NCBI RefSeq assembly: GCF_004769575.1
Contig: NZ_RQGA01000003.1
Location: 930,001-994,000 of the forward strand
Direction: 5' to 3'
DNA: 64,000 bases
Source: Leptospira perdikensis
GTDB lineage: Bacteria; Spirochaetota; Leptospiria; Leptospirales; Leptospiraceae
Shown here: positions 29,222 to 37,994 of the stretch, piece by piece
How the letters are laid out: every line of letters begins with the position of its first letter
Position numbering within the stretch: position 1 is the stretch's first letter
Made by a program: the position numbers and the translations under genes
The notes under the pieces: generated by a model
The model's database searches: none
What the model was told of the DNA's origin: nothing
The model's input: the letters and a program-made list of their open reading frames with translations, nothing else

Positions 29222-30139
29222 ATGAATTCACTTCTCTTTATTTCTCGTTCTCCCATTTCTGATTCTCTTCTTTCTAAAATATTTCCTGAAGTAAAGTTTG
29301 AAAAGACAATCCCTCTTTCTAAGGAAATATCTGCCGGCAAAGATTCTCCTTTTTACCTTTCCCATGCTGAAAGATATGGATTATACTGTGTAAGGATATC
29401 ACAAGTCGAATCTCTGAAGAGGGACCAAGTTCTCTCCATTAGGAACCAATTGACAAATCACCAAATTGATGTTTTATCAATAGGATCTTTATTACCTAAA
29501 AACAAAGAATCTCTTTTTGTATTTGATATGGATTCTACTGTCATCAAAGAAGAAGTCATTGATGAGTTGGCAAGAAAACATGGAGTATTTGAAGCAGTGG
29601 CTACTGTTACTAAACAAGCCATGGAAGGTGGGATGGGTTTTGATGAGGCCCTTCGTTTAAGAGTGAAACATCTCGCAGGACTCTCGAAAGAGAGTTTTAA
29701 AGAAGTTTATGATCTATTAACTCTGAATGATGGAATGGAGAAGGTATTTCAATTTGTACAAACAAATGGATCGAAATTAGGAATCCTCAGCGGTGGGTTT
29801 AGTCCTGTATTACATTTGTTCTCAGAAAAATACCCTGTCAGTTTTTACAAGGCAAATGGATTGGAAGAAGTTGATGGTAAATTTACTGGAGAGATTTTCG
29901 GTGAGATCATCAACAGGGAAAAAAAAGAAATCTATTTAAAAAAGTATGCTTCAGAACTTTCAATTCCTCGGGAGCAAGTGGTTGCTGTGGGGGACGGAGC
30001 AAACGATGCTTTGATGCTCGGAGCTGCAGGAATTGGAATTGGAATTCACGCTAAACAAGGGTTAAAAGACCAAATTACTAATTGGATCGATTTTACCGAT
30101 CTATCGGCTCTAGTCTTTCTCTTTGAGGATACGTTTTAA
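29222..30139 (+). CDS. serB: Phosphoserine phosphatase
   Basis: A HAD-family enzyme of 305 residues that makes serine from phosphoserine. The nucleophile motif is DMDST (D102, D104), with the LSGGF motif II region and GDGANDALMLGAAGIGI near the C-terminus, all characteristic of SerB. About 95 residues precede the catalytic domain, fitting an ACT-like regulatory segment as in longer SerB proteins. Its last 30 bases overlap the end of the convergent mutS. Confidence 0.9.
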   Translation: MNSLLFISRSPISDSLLSKIFPEVKFEKTIPLSKEISAGKDSPFYLSHAERYGLYCVRISQVESLKRDQVLSIRNQLTNHQIDVLSIGSLLPKNKESLFVFDMDSTVIKEEVIDELARKHGVFEAVATVTKQAMEGGMGFDEALRLRVKHLAGLSKESFKEVYDLLTLNDGMEKVFQFVQTNGSKLGILSGGFSPVLHLFSEKYPVSFYKANGLEEVDGKFTGEIFGEIINREKKEIYLKKYASELSIPREQVVAVGDGANDALMLGAAGIGIGIHAKQGLKDQITNWIDFTDLSALVFLFEDTF

Positions 30140-32632
30140 TTCATCTAAAATAGACAAGGCTTCTAGAGGTGGAATTTGGTTGGGATCAATTTGTTTCAAT
30201 CGTTTCAAAACCTTTTCTTCATTTGGTGACATGTTGGACATACTATTATCTATTAAGCCCGCAAACAAACTCGGTTCTTCATTTTTGATTTTAATTTCCC
30301 TTTTTTTGGATTCCAAACCGGAAAGGATTTCTTTGGCTCGATCCGAAACAGATTCGGGAATCCCTGCAAGTTTTGCTACATAGATTCCAAAGGATTGTTT
30401 TGATTTTCCTCGTTTGACTTTTTTAAGGAATAGGATTTCTCCTTCTTTTTCAAAAGTATCCAAATACAAATTAAAAATCCCATTTCCTTTTTCGAGTTCT
30501 GTCAATTCATGATAATGAGTGGCAAAGATGGTTTTTGGTTTGGGAAATTTGATAGTTAAAAATTCTAAAATGGCCCAAGCAATGGATAACCCATCATAGG
30601 TGGATGTTCCCCGGCCCACTTCGTCAAAGAGAATGAGACTGTTTTCGGAAAACTGATTGAGGATGGTTGCCGTCTCTTTCATCTCTACAAAAAAAGTAGA
30701 TTCACCCTTGGTAAGATTATCTCCTGAACCAATCCGAGTGAAAATCCGATCTACAACGGCTAGGGATGCTTTTTTTGCAGGAACATAAGAGCCCATTTGG
30801 AATAGAATCTGATTGATGGCAATTTGGCGCATAAAGGTGGATTTACCAGCCATATTGGGACCGGTTAACACTGCTATGGCGTTATCTTTGGGATTTAGTT
30901 CTAAACTATTAGGTACAAAACGTTCACCAATAGGTAAAAATGTTTCTACAACAGGATGGCGAGATTCAGAATAGTTTAGAATTCCATCATTACGGATCTC
31001 TGGCCTTGTCCACTGGTATTCTTCTTTGGTTTCCGTAAGTGATAGATGGTAGTCTAAAGAAGCCACTTCATTCGAGAGAGTTAAGAATTCTTCATAAAGA
31101 GAAATACAATGTGCTACTAGTTCATCAAACTTTTCTTTTTCAATTCTTTCTATGATTTCATCTGCTTGTAAAATGGCTCTTTCTAATTCCTCTAATTCAG
31201 GTGAAGTGAATCTCTCACCTGTGACCAAAGTTTGTTTTTTCAAGAAATGTTTAGGAACTTCTTTGGCCTGTGCTTTGGAGATTTCAATAAAGTATCCGAG
31301 GATTTTATTGTAACGAATCTTTAAAGAGGAAATGCCTGACGCCTTTTTTTCCTTCTCTTCCAATTCCAAAATCCAATCTTTCCCTTTTTCGCGAGCGAGG
31401 ATAGCATCATCGTATTCTTTATTGAATCCTGATTTTAAAAATGGAGAGTTTCCGAGAAATACGGGGAGTTCCCCTTCAAATAGGGTATCAAAAAATAACT
31501 GAGACAAGGCGTTTAGTTCTTTGGGAAGTTTGGAAAAATCATAACCAATTCCATCCAATATGGTTTTAATGGTTGTTGTTGATTCTAAACTTTTATCGAT
31601 CCCGCGAAAGTCACGGGGTAGCGCTTTTCCTACTCGAAACCGAGTGAGCACTCGTTCCAAGTCGATAAGATCACCTAATAATTCTTTGATTTGAAATCTT
31701 TCTTTTTTGTTGGCAGATAGTATTTCTATTTTGTCCCAATGGGATTTGATTTTATTTTCATCTCGGGTAGGAAATAATATTCTTTGTTTGAGATAGCGTT
31801 TGCCTGTAGCAGTGATACAGCGATTAAGCACTCCAAATAAGGTATGATTTTTGTCATTGGGATTTTCAACGAGTTCCAAGTGAGAGACTGTCTGTTCATC
31901 TAACACCAGATATTCACTCTCATCAATTCGCCTTGGCGATTGGAATACAAAATTTTGTTTCCGATAGTTGTATTGGAGGTAAGCATCTAATACGTGGACT
32001 ACTGTATCAATTCCTGCTCCCTTTTTTTTGGGAATATAATCTTCTGGAATCTGCGAAAGAATGATTTTTGATTCTTTGGTTATTGGGGGAACTTCGTCTG
32101 TGAATATAATTTCTTTTGGCGAAAATCGTTTGATGGTATCGTTGATTCGTTCTGTTTCGGTTTCAGAAAAAAAGAAATAAACTAGTTCCGATGTGGAGAC
32201 ATCAGCAAAGGCTAAGTAAACGGATTTTTTTTCTTTATAATACAAAGATAAATAATTGTTTTGGTATCCACCGAGTAAATTGTCTTCGACTACAGTACCC
32301 GGAGTGATGATTCTCACCACTTCCCTCGACATGATTTTTGCTTTTGGATCTTCCGGTTTTGTTTGTTCACAAACCACAACTTTTTTTCCGGCAGCAATCA
32401 ACCTTGATATATAACTTTCAGTAGCGTGGTAAGGAATTCCCGCCATTGGAATTTGGTTTTGTCTTTTGGTAAGTGTGATGTCTAAAATTTGTGCGGCAAT
32501 TTTTGCATCGTCCAAAAACATTTCATAAAAATCACCCATACGAAAGAATACAATCCCATCGGGATGTTGTTCCTTAACTTCCATATATTGGCGCATCACA
32601 GGAGTATTTAATGCTTCATAATGTTCGGACAT
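30110..32632 (-). CDS. mutS: DNA mismatch repair protein MutS
   Basis: The 840-residue MutS1 recognises mispairs and slides as an ATP-bound clamp. The mismatch-probing motif is FFRMGDFYEMF near residue 30. The Walker A is TGPNMAGKST (590-599), followed by the FVEMKET, LILFDEVGRGTSTYDG and FATHYHEL motifs. I chose ATG 32632 (MSEHYEALNTPVMRQ), which overlaps trpF by 17 bases; the frame is open to 32701. mutL is not in the window. Confidence 0.96.
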   Translation of the reverse strand: MSEHYEALNTPVMRQYMEVKEQHPDGIVFFRMGDFYEMFLDDAKIAAQILDITLTKRQNQIPMAGIPYHATESYISRLIAAGKKVVVCEQTKPEDPKAKIMSREVVRIITPGTVVEDNLLGGYQNNYLSLYYKEKKSVYLAFADVSTSELVYFFFSETETERINDTIKRFSPKEIIFTDEVPPITKESKIILSQIPEDYIPKKKGAGIDTVVHVLDAYLQYNYRKQNFVFQSPRRIDESEYLVLDEQTVSHLELVENPNDKNHTLFGVLNRCITATGKRYLKQRILFPTRDENKIKSHWDKIEILSANKKERFQIKELLGDLIDLERVLTRFRVGKALPRDFRGIDKSLESTTTIKTILDGIGYDFSKLPKELNALSQLFFDTLFEGELPVFLGNSPFLKSGFNKEYDDAILAREKGKDWILELEEKEKKASGISSLKIRYNKILGYFIEISKAQAKEVPKHFLKKQTLVTGERFTSPELEELERAILQADEIIERIEKEKFDELVAHCISLYEEFLTLSNEVASLDYHLSLTETKEEYQWTRPEIRNDGILNYSESRHPVVETFLPIGERFVPNSLELNPKDNAIAVLTGPNMAGKSTFMRQIAINQILFQMGSYVPAKKASLAVVDRIFTRIGSGDNLTKGESTFFVEMKETATILNQFSENSLILFDEVGRGTSTYDGLSIAWAILEFLTIKFPKPKTIFATHYHELTELEKGNGIFNLYLDTFEKEGEILFLKKVKRGKSKQSFGIYVAKLAGIPESVSDRAKEILSGLESKKREIKIKNEEPSLFAGLIDNSMSNMSPNEEKVLKRLKQIDPNQIPPLEALSILDELKRILKEKD

Positions 32633-33248
32633 TTTGTACCAATTCTTGTATTTTCTTTGGATCTTTTTTGCCGTTGGTTTCCACTCCACTGGCCACATCA
32701 ATTCCGTAAGGATGTACGGTTTCTAATGCAACTTTTACGTTTTCTGGAGTGATACCACCTGCTAGAAGAAATGGTCGTTTTACGGATGTTACATATTCCC
32801 AAGGGAAACTATGCCCAGTCCCGCCACCCAAATCTTTATTATAACTATCTAAAATCACCAAATCGGATTTTGGTTCTAAGTCCTCGTCCGAAACTACCTT
32901 CTCTTGGATTCGAATGGCAGGTAGGAGGGATTTTTTTTCTGTCAGGGTTTCCCAGATTTCTTTTGTAAGGAATTGATCTCCACGAATGAGTTGGACAAGG
33001 TCTGGTTGGAAACGTGTGGTTAAATTTTGGATTTCGGAAACAGAGTTTTCAAAAAATAAAAATACAAGTTTGGGGAATCCGGGTTTGGATTTGAGTGTGA
33101 GTAGAGATTCTGCTGTCTCTGCACTGATAGAACGTGGGGAACGTGGTGAAAAATTGAGGCCTACAAAATCGACCCGGAGATCCACACAAAGTTCTAGTGT
33201 GGCCAGGTCTTTGATTCCGCAGATTTTAATTTTGTATCCGGTTCCCAT
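32616..33248 (-). CDS. trpF: Phosphoribosylanthranilate isomerase
   Basis: The 210-residue TIM barrel catalyses the Amadori rearrangement in tryptophan synthesis. The N-terminus KIKICGIKDL carries the catalytic cysteine (C10), then VDFVGLNFSPRSPR. The phosphate-binding strands are present (GGGTGHSFPW, LAGGITPENV, GIDVASGVE). No other trp genes are near; instead it is sandwiched between a TetR regulator and mutS on the same strand. Confidence 0.94.
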   Translation of the reverse strand: MGTGYKIKICGIKDLATLELCVDLRVDFVGLNFSPRSPRSISAETAESLLTLKSKPGFPKLVFLFFENSVSEIQNLTTRFQPDLVQLIRGDQFLTKEIWETLTEKKSLLPAIRIQEKVVSDEDLEPKSDLVILDSYNKDLGGGTGHSFPWEYVTSVKRPFLLAGGITPENVKVALETVHPYGIDVASGVETNGKKDPKKIQELVQNVRTL

Positions 33249-33265
33249 TCAAGAACCAGATTGAA

Positions 33266-33886
33266 TCAACTCAAATCAGAGGCAATCGATCCTTTGTATC
33301 CGTAGTGTAAAAATTTAAGGAAACTATCCTGATAGAATAACATATCTTCTTTAGAAATTCCTTGTCTTACCATTTGGACAAAGATATTCAGAAAAAAGGA
33401 AAGTATGTTCCTGACAACAAACTCACTCACTTCTCCTTTGTAACTTGGTGTTTTTTCTTTGAAAGATGTATATTGTTCGAAATTGATTTTTGTGAGGCGA
33501 GTGAGAACTGTATCAGGAAACTCTTCCAGATGAGAACCTTGTGATTTGGTTAACAAAAGGATAAAGTCATCTCGATTGGAGTCTACATATTCTAAAGCAA
33601 TGTGGAAACGTTCTTTCCAAGCATCATAACTGTCGTTAAACCTTTTTTCAAAATAATCTGGATGTGAAACATAAGCGAAGGCTTTTTCCATTCCAGAAAG
33701 AACTGGTTGTAAAATCTCTGTTAGAAGGTGTTCTTTGTTTTCAAAGTAATTGTAAATATTACTCGTGGAGACCTTTGCTTTTTTTGCAATGGTTCGCATA
33801 CTAGCCTTCTCAAATCCGAGTTGAATGAATTCATCCCGAGCCGCTTGTAAGATTTCTTTTCGTGTATGTTCTTTGGGCGTTTGCAT
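33266..33886 (-). CDS. TetR-family transcriptional regulator
   Basis: The 206-residue protein has an N-terminal helix-turn-helix (ILQAARDEFIQLGFEKASMRTIAKKAKVSTSNIYNYFENKEHLL, residues about 13-56), textbook TetR. The ligand domain is all-helical and not recognisable. A large inverted repeat begins two bases upstream of the start codon and probably serves as its own operator. trpF and mutS follow on the same strand after 17 bases, so autoregulation could affect them too. Confidence 0.9.
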   Translation of the reverse strand: MQTPKEHTRKEILQAARDEFIQLGFEKASMRTIAKKAKVSTSNIYNYFENKEHLLTEILQPVLSGMEKAFAYVSHPDYFEKRFNDSYDAWKERFHIALEYVDSNRDDFILLLTKSQGSHLEEFPDTVLTRLTKINFEQYTSFKEKTPSYKGEVSEFVVRNILSFFLNIFVQMVRQGISKEDMLFYQDSFLKFLHYGYKGSIASDLS

Positions 33887-33887
33887 G

Positions 33888-33929
33888 ATCCTGAACGATG
33901 TTTCCTAAAAGAACAATGTCGTTCAGGAT
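33888..33929 (-). promoter_or_regulatory. Palindromic operator of the TetR gene
   Basis: ATCCTGAACGA (33888-33898) is a perfect inverted repeat of TCGTTCAGGAT (33919-33929) with 20 bases between. Inside the right arm GAACAATGTCGTTC is itself a palindrome of GAAC/GTTC half-sites. The element abuts the TetR start codon and contains the only AGGA-type ribosome-binding sequences, so a bound repressor would also sit over the translation start region. Binding by this particular TetR is an inference from position. Confidence 0.6.
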
Positions 33930-33948
33930 TCATTTGTAAAGTCCAATT

Positions 33949-35148
33949 TTACATGTTTGTTGTATTTTGTATTAATTTTGCCACAATTCCATAGAGGCGA
34001 AAACTTCCTAACACCAAAACGGGAGAACTGCCTTGGAATAGGGGGAGGAGTTCCCCTTCAGTCTGCACTTTGGTCGTTTTGGCTCCTAATACTTCTGGGA
34101 GTTCCGGAAAGGTTCCAAACCCTTCTCCCTCCCAAATAAAAAGGGAAAGAATGGGAAGATCTACTAGTTCTGCCAGAATCCCTTCCCGATCTTTGTCGGG
34201 AAGACTTCCGAGAACCAGAGAAAACGAGGTGTGGGATTTCGCGAATTCGCGGGTTGTGGTGGCAATCGCATCGGGGTTGTGGGCAGGATCAAAGACAATT
34301 TCTGGAGACTGCCCAATGACTTCCATTCTCCCGCGAGGTCTTACTGCATTCCTCCAGGAGATGGATTCGATTTGTTCTTTTTTTTCGGGAACAAAATCTG
34401 CGAGGGCAGTCTTTGCAAAAAGAAAGTTAGTTTCTAAATACGTTGGCTTAGGATCGAGAGGGAGGATCCGAACAGGGATTTTGTTTTTCGGGAAATTTTG
34501 GATTAAGGATTTTAGACCTTCATCATTTGGGTCCATCGCAACTAAACCCCGGCAAACATCTGTTAGAATTCCCAATTTTTCTAGGCAGATTTTTTCTTTC
34601 GAATCACCTAGGATTTCGGAATGATCCATTCCAATTTTAGTAAGTACTAAAAAATCGGCTTGGACAAGTTTTGTGGCATCAAGCCTTCCCCCAAGTCCCG
34701 CTTCCCAAATTTCAAACTCCGTCTTTTGAAAAGAAAAGAAGAGATAAGAAAATATCGTTAAAAATTCGAAGTAGGAAAGAGATTCAAATTCTTTCTTATC
34801 AGGAAGGACGGAATTCCTAAAGAAGGCCTCAACATCTTCTTCTTTAGGAATTTGTGGTTTGCCATTTTGAAACACTTGAAATCGTTCCAAAGGAGAGAGG
34901 AGGTGGGGTGAGGTATAAAGTCCTGTTTTGTATCCCAAAATAGAGAGAAGAGAAGCTAAGTAGTGTGATGTGGAACCTTTCCCATTGGTCCCCACAACGC
35001 TGATTCGAATGGGTTTATGAATTTTGTGTTTGGAACTCTGAGATTGAAAGAGTTTTGCTAATCCTTCCAATGTGTATTCTTTGAATACATTGAAGTTTCT
35101 AGTTTTTTCTATATTTTGTAGGCTATGTAAAAAATCTAAAAATTGCAT
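33949..35148 (-). CDS. folC: Folylpolyglutamate synthase / dihydrofolate synthase
   Basis: The 399-residue Mur-ligase-type enzyme adds glutamate to dihydropteroate and folates. The ATP loop is VVGTNGKGSTSHYLASLL, followed by GLYTSPHLLSPLERF and the conserved AGLGGRLDATKL segment. FDPAHNPDAIA in the C-terminal domain is also family-typical. All expected motifs are intact. It is slightly shorter than E. coli FolC. Confidence 0.92.
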   Translation of the reverse strand: MQFLDFLHSLQNIEKTRNFNVFKEYTLEGLAKLFQSQSSKHKIHKPIRISVVGTNGKGSTSHYLASLLSILGYKTGLYTSPHLLSPLERFQVFQNGKPQIPKEEDVEAFFRNSVLPDKKEFESLSYFEFLTIFSYLFFSFQKTEFEIWEAGLGGRLDATKLVQADFLVLTKIGMDHSEILGDSKEKICLEKLGILTDVCRGLVAMDPNDEGLKSLIQNFPKNKIPVRILPLDPKPTYLETNFLFAKTALADFVPEKKEQIESISWRNAVRPRGRMEVIGQSPEIVFDPAHNPDAIATTTREFAKSHTSFSLVLGSLPDKDREGILAELVDLPILSLFIWEGEGFGTFPELPEVLGAKTTKVQTEGELLPLFQGSSPVLVLGSFRLYGIVAKLIQNTTNM

Positions 35149-35193
35149 TGGTTTCTTTATTAAATCAATTGGTTCTGTTTACACTCATAAAAC

Positions 35194-36084
35194 TTAAACT
35201 CTAGTTTTCAGCTGTTTTAAAAGTAGAGATTCCACTTTTTGAATCCATTTTGTTTTGGCTTTTGAGTTTGTAAAAAGTTCAAATTGTCTAATTCCTTGGT
35301 AAAGTAACATATGATAACCAGGAATGATCTCCGCTTTTTTTTTCTTTGCTTGTTTTACCAAATCAGTTTCCAAAGGATTGTAAACAATGTCGAATAACGT
35401 ATGTTTTTTGGTGAAAAAATGAGAATCGAGTAATGGTTCACCACCATATCCCTTCATACCGACAGGAGTTGTGTGAATGATGAGATCATAATTCTCTGCT
35501 TCTTTCATACATTCCTCGTGTGTGGTGATCGTTATCCAATCAGGATTTCCTAACGAATCACAAATCTCTTTTGTTGCGAATTCATTCCTTGCGAGAAGTT
35601 TGATCTTTCTTTGGATCTTTTTGTCACGAGCGTTATTTTTAAGAGTCTCTGCAATTTCAAATAGGATTCCTTTGGCGCTTCCTCCACTTCCGAGTAACAA
35701 AATTTGTTTTTCGATTCCAGGATCTAACAGTTTGGAATTGGATTTAGTAATCGAAAGGACAGCTCCCGTTCCATCAGTGTTTACCGCTTGGATTTCGTTG
35801 CGAAACAGCAAGGTATTGGAAGAACCCATGGTTTTCGATGCGTTACAAACAATGTTCGCTTGTGAATAGGCCCATTCTTTGAATGGAATGGTAACAGAAA
35901 CACCCTTTACGCCCAAATCAATCAGGGGACGTAATCCTATCTCCTTCCAACTTTGATTTTCAAATACCAGATACACTCCATCATATCCAGAGAGTTGGAA
36001 GAGAGTGTTATGAATCCAAGGGGAAAGGGTATGGCCTAAGGGATATCCCAAGATCCCAAATATCTCGGTGTGTTTTGAATACAA
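35194..36084 (-). CDS. aroE: Shikimate dehydrogenase
   Basis: The 296-residue enzyme reduces 3-dehydroshikimate with NADPH. The substrate site motif GYPLGHTLSPWIHN, the catalytic lysine in VSVTIPFKEWA and the aspartate in AVNTDGTG are present, followed by the Rossmann LLGSGGSAKGILFEI. The start is TTG at 36084, chosen for the upstream GAGG. It precedes folC on the same strand with a 45-base gap. Confidence 0.93.
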   Translation of the reverse strand: MYSKHTEIFGILGYPLGHTLSPWIHNTLFQLSGYDGVYLVFENQSWKEIGLRPLIDLGVKGVSVTIPFKEWAYSQANIVCNASKTMGSSNTLLFRNEIQAVNTDGTGAVLSITKSNSKLLDPGIEKQILLLGSGGSAKGILFEIAETLKNNARDKKIQRKIKLLARNEFATKEICDSLGNPDWITITTHEECMKEAENYDLIIHTTPVGMKGYGGEPLLDSHFFTKKHTLFDIVYNPLETDLVKQAKKKKAEIIPGYHMLLYQGIRQFELFTNSKAKTKWIQKVESLLLKQLKTRV

Positions 36085-36158
36085 GGAAAACCTCTTTTTT
36101 TATCTTATGGACTAAACAATGGCTTACCGAAAATAGGTATTAGACAGGTACAAGAACA

Positions 36159-36503
36159 ATGATTTCATTACCGCTTGCCGCACCATCGGAACCATGGACA
36201 ATTCTAGTAGATATTTTATTCTTTTTTCTCGCATCCGCAGCCTGTGCCTATTATTTTTATTATTATAAACGTAAAGACTTACTTGGGAAATTTTGGGGAT
36301 CCACTTTCGTTGCTGGGATTGGTGCATTAATCGTTTTTGCAACCTTTCAAACCTACATCCGCGATATCATTATGTGGCTCATGTCACCAAAAATTGGATC
36401 TACTCAACTATCCAACGTGAATTTGGTTGCTATCTTCCTTGGTGGATTTACCGCTCTTTACATCATGAACCGAATCAACCATAACAAAGAAAGAAGAGAT
36501 TGA
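36159..36503 (+). CDS. Small three-helix membrane protein of unknown function
   Basis: The protein has 114 residues and three hydrophobic segments (about 14-32, 47-64 and 84-100), with a Tyr-rich, Lys-containing stretch after the first. The ends are charged (NHNKERRD). No family is recognised. Its last 96 bases overlap the 3' end of the convergent glycosyltransferase gene, so its third helix is encoded opposite the enzyme's C-terminal tail. The ATG at 36159 lacks a strong ribosome-binding site. Confidence 0.6.
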   Translation: MISLPLAAPSEPWTILVDILFFFLASAACAYYFYYYKRKDLLGKFWGSTFVAGIGALIVFATFQTYIRDIIMWLMSPKIGSTQLSNVNLVAIFLGGFTALYIMNRINHNKERRD

Positions 36504-37250
36504 TTTCGATTTTTCATATAACTTTAGATACTTAAGAAAATTATAATAAAAGCCTAGAAGGGCGAGAACAAACCCTTGTTTCCCATCTAGGATTCCCAAC
36601 CGGATCCAATACATATAAAATCCTTTAAAACACGCTTTTAAAAAAGCCCAGAAAACAGAACTAGTTTTTCCTTTTCTGAATTCTTCCTCAGCAAACAAAC
36701 TAGAATAACGATCAATGAATTGTAAATGATCAGATATGTTTTTATAAGAATAATGATAAAGTGGATTTTTTAGTTTGATTGGTTTTCCTGTAAGTTTAAC
36801 TCTTTCGTGCACCAAACCACCGCTAAATTCTCCTGCAGTTTTTTTAAACAAACGGATTTGGTAGTTAGGATAGTATCCACCAAATCGAATCCACTTACCT
36901 AAATAATAAGTCAAACGTGGAACAAGATACCCTACGGATTGTAATTTGTCTTTGGTAAATAAATTTGAAATTTCAGTTTGTAGACCGATCGATACAACTT
37001 CGTCGGCATCAATCGCAAGAACCCAGTCAAACTTGGTCTGTTCAATGGCGTAGTTTTTTTGATCTGCATAGTTGTCGAACTTACGAAAAAAAACGCGTGC
37101 ACCTAAGGATTTAGCAATCTCAACTGTTTTGTCTGTCGAACCAGAATCGATCACAACGATATCTTCTATAAAAGAAAGGGCAACAAGCGTGCGAGAAATA
37201 TTATCCTCTTCGTTGAGGGTAATGATGGCACAGGATAAAGGAAGAGGCAT
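36408..37250 (-). CDS. Family 2 glycosyltransferase (WaaE/KdtX-like)
   Basis: The 280-residue GT-A enzyme opens with LSCAIITLNEEDNISRTL, then VVIDSGSTDKT (nucleotide site) and AIDADE (metal-binding DxD). The KNYAIEQTKFDWVLAIDADE order and the C-terminal GFVLALLGFYYNFLKYLKLYE are typical of WaaE-like LPS core glucosyltransferases. About 30 residues after KLYE have no family counterpart and lie antisense to the membrane protein gene at 36159-36503. It probably acts on LPS or another envelope glycan at the inner membrane. Confidence 0.85.
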   Translation of the reverse strand: MPLPLSCAIITLNEEDNISRTLVALSFIEDIVVIDSGSTDKTVEIAKSLGARVFFRKFDNYADQKNYAIEQTKFDWVLAIDADEVVSIGLQTEISNLFTKDKLQSVGYLVPRLTYYLGKWIRFGGYYPNYQIRLFKKTAGEFSGGLVHERVKLTGKPIKLKNPLYHYSYKNISDHLQFIDRYSSLFAEEEFRKGKTSSVFWAFLKACFKGFYMYWIRLGILDGKQGFVLALLGFYYNFLKYLKLYEKSKSISSFFVMVDSVHDVKSGKSTKEDSNQIHVG

Positions 37251-37252
37251 AT

Positions 37253-37957
37253 TTAAATTTGGTTGGGGTCGCGGACAGAGATGAATTTATCAGAGAGGGG
37301 AATTTCCAACCGAGCAATGGTAGAATCTTCTCCGATGATGATACGAAAGAAATTGGGATCAATACCTTCCCCTTTGAGCATAATGAGAATGAGAGCAAGA
37401 CCAAGACCAGCACCTTCTGTGGTATCTGCGTTGTCCATGTAGAACTGAGCGATGTCGTCATACACCATTCCTTTCTCCAATCGTTCTCGGATTGCTTTTT
37501 CTTCTTCTTTGGCAATGGGTGTGTTGTTGATGACTTCGATAGTGATTCCATCGTCAGTGAATTTAAAGTTAATTAAACAATAGTATCCTTTCTTTTTGGC
37601 TTTCATTCCAAATTCGTTCGACATCTCTTCTGAGAACATTTCACGATACTCTCTGACTCCCCTTGCATACTGTGAAGGGTTTAACATACTGTATCCGCGT
37701 TCTTCAAAAAAGACACGTTTTTGGTTGGCCTTGCAGGCATTGATCGCCAGTTCTTTGATGATGGTGTAAAGAGTAGGGACAAGAGTGGGATAGGTAAGGC
37801 GATCCAGGATCAGACCTACGGCTTCCTTGATGTGTTCCTCAACGGATTTGGAGACCCGGTGAGTCTTTAGCGAGAGAATTTTCCCATTTTCGATGTGTAA
37901 TTTGATGTGATCAGAAATCTCGCTTGTTTCCTTTCCCATACCCGAAATCTTTTCCAT
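37253..37957 (-). CDS. HATPase-fold regulatory protein (anti-sigma/histidine-kinase-like)
   Basis: About 234 residues from ATG 37957, which is preceded by AAGGA. The N-box IIKELAINACKANQK and G-box EGAGLGLALILIML indicate a GHKL ATP-binding fold, but there is no dimerisation/His-phosphotransfer helix, so it is not a classical kinase. An RsbW-like anti-sigma or partner-switch role is an inference. It ends two bases before the glycosyltransferase start. A second protein of this general type lies at 41052-41720. Confidence 0.72.
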   Translation of the reverse strand: MEKISGMGKETSEISDHIKLHIENGKILSLKTHRVSKSVEEHIKEAVGLILDRLTYPTLVPTLYTIIKELAINACKANQKRVFFEERGYSMLNPSQYARGVREYREMFSEEMSNEFGMKAKKKGYYCLINFKFTDDGITIEVINNTPIAKEEEKAIRERLEKGMVYDDIAQFYMDNADTTEGAGLGLALILIMLKGEGIDPNFFRIIIGEDSTIARLEIPLSDKFISVRDPNQI

Positions 37958-37994
37958 TCTAGTCCTTACTGTCAAGGTAACTAAGACCGCTAGT

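Noticed and set aside
34070..34624. 184-codon plus-strand frame opposite folC
   Set aside because: Antisense shadow; folC on the minus strand carries all expected catalytic motifs.
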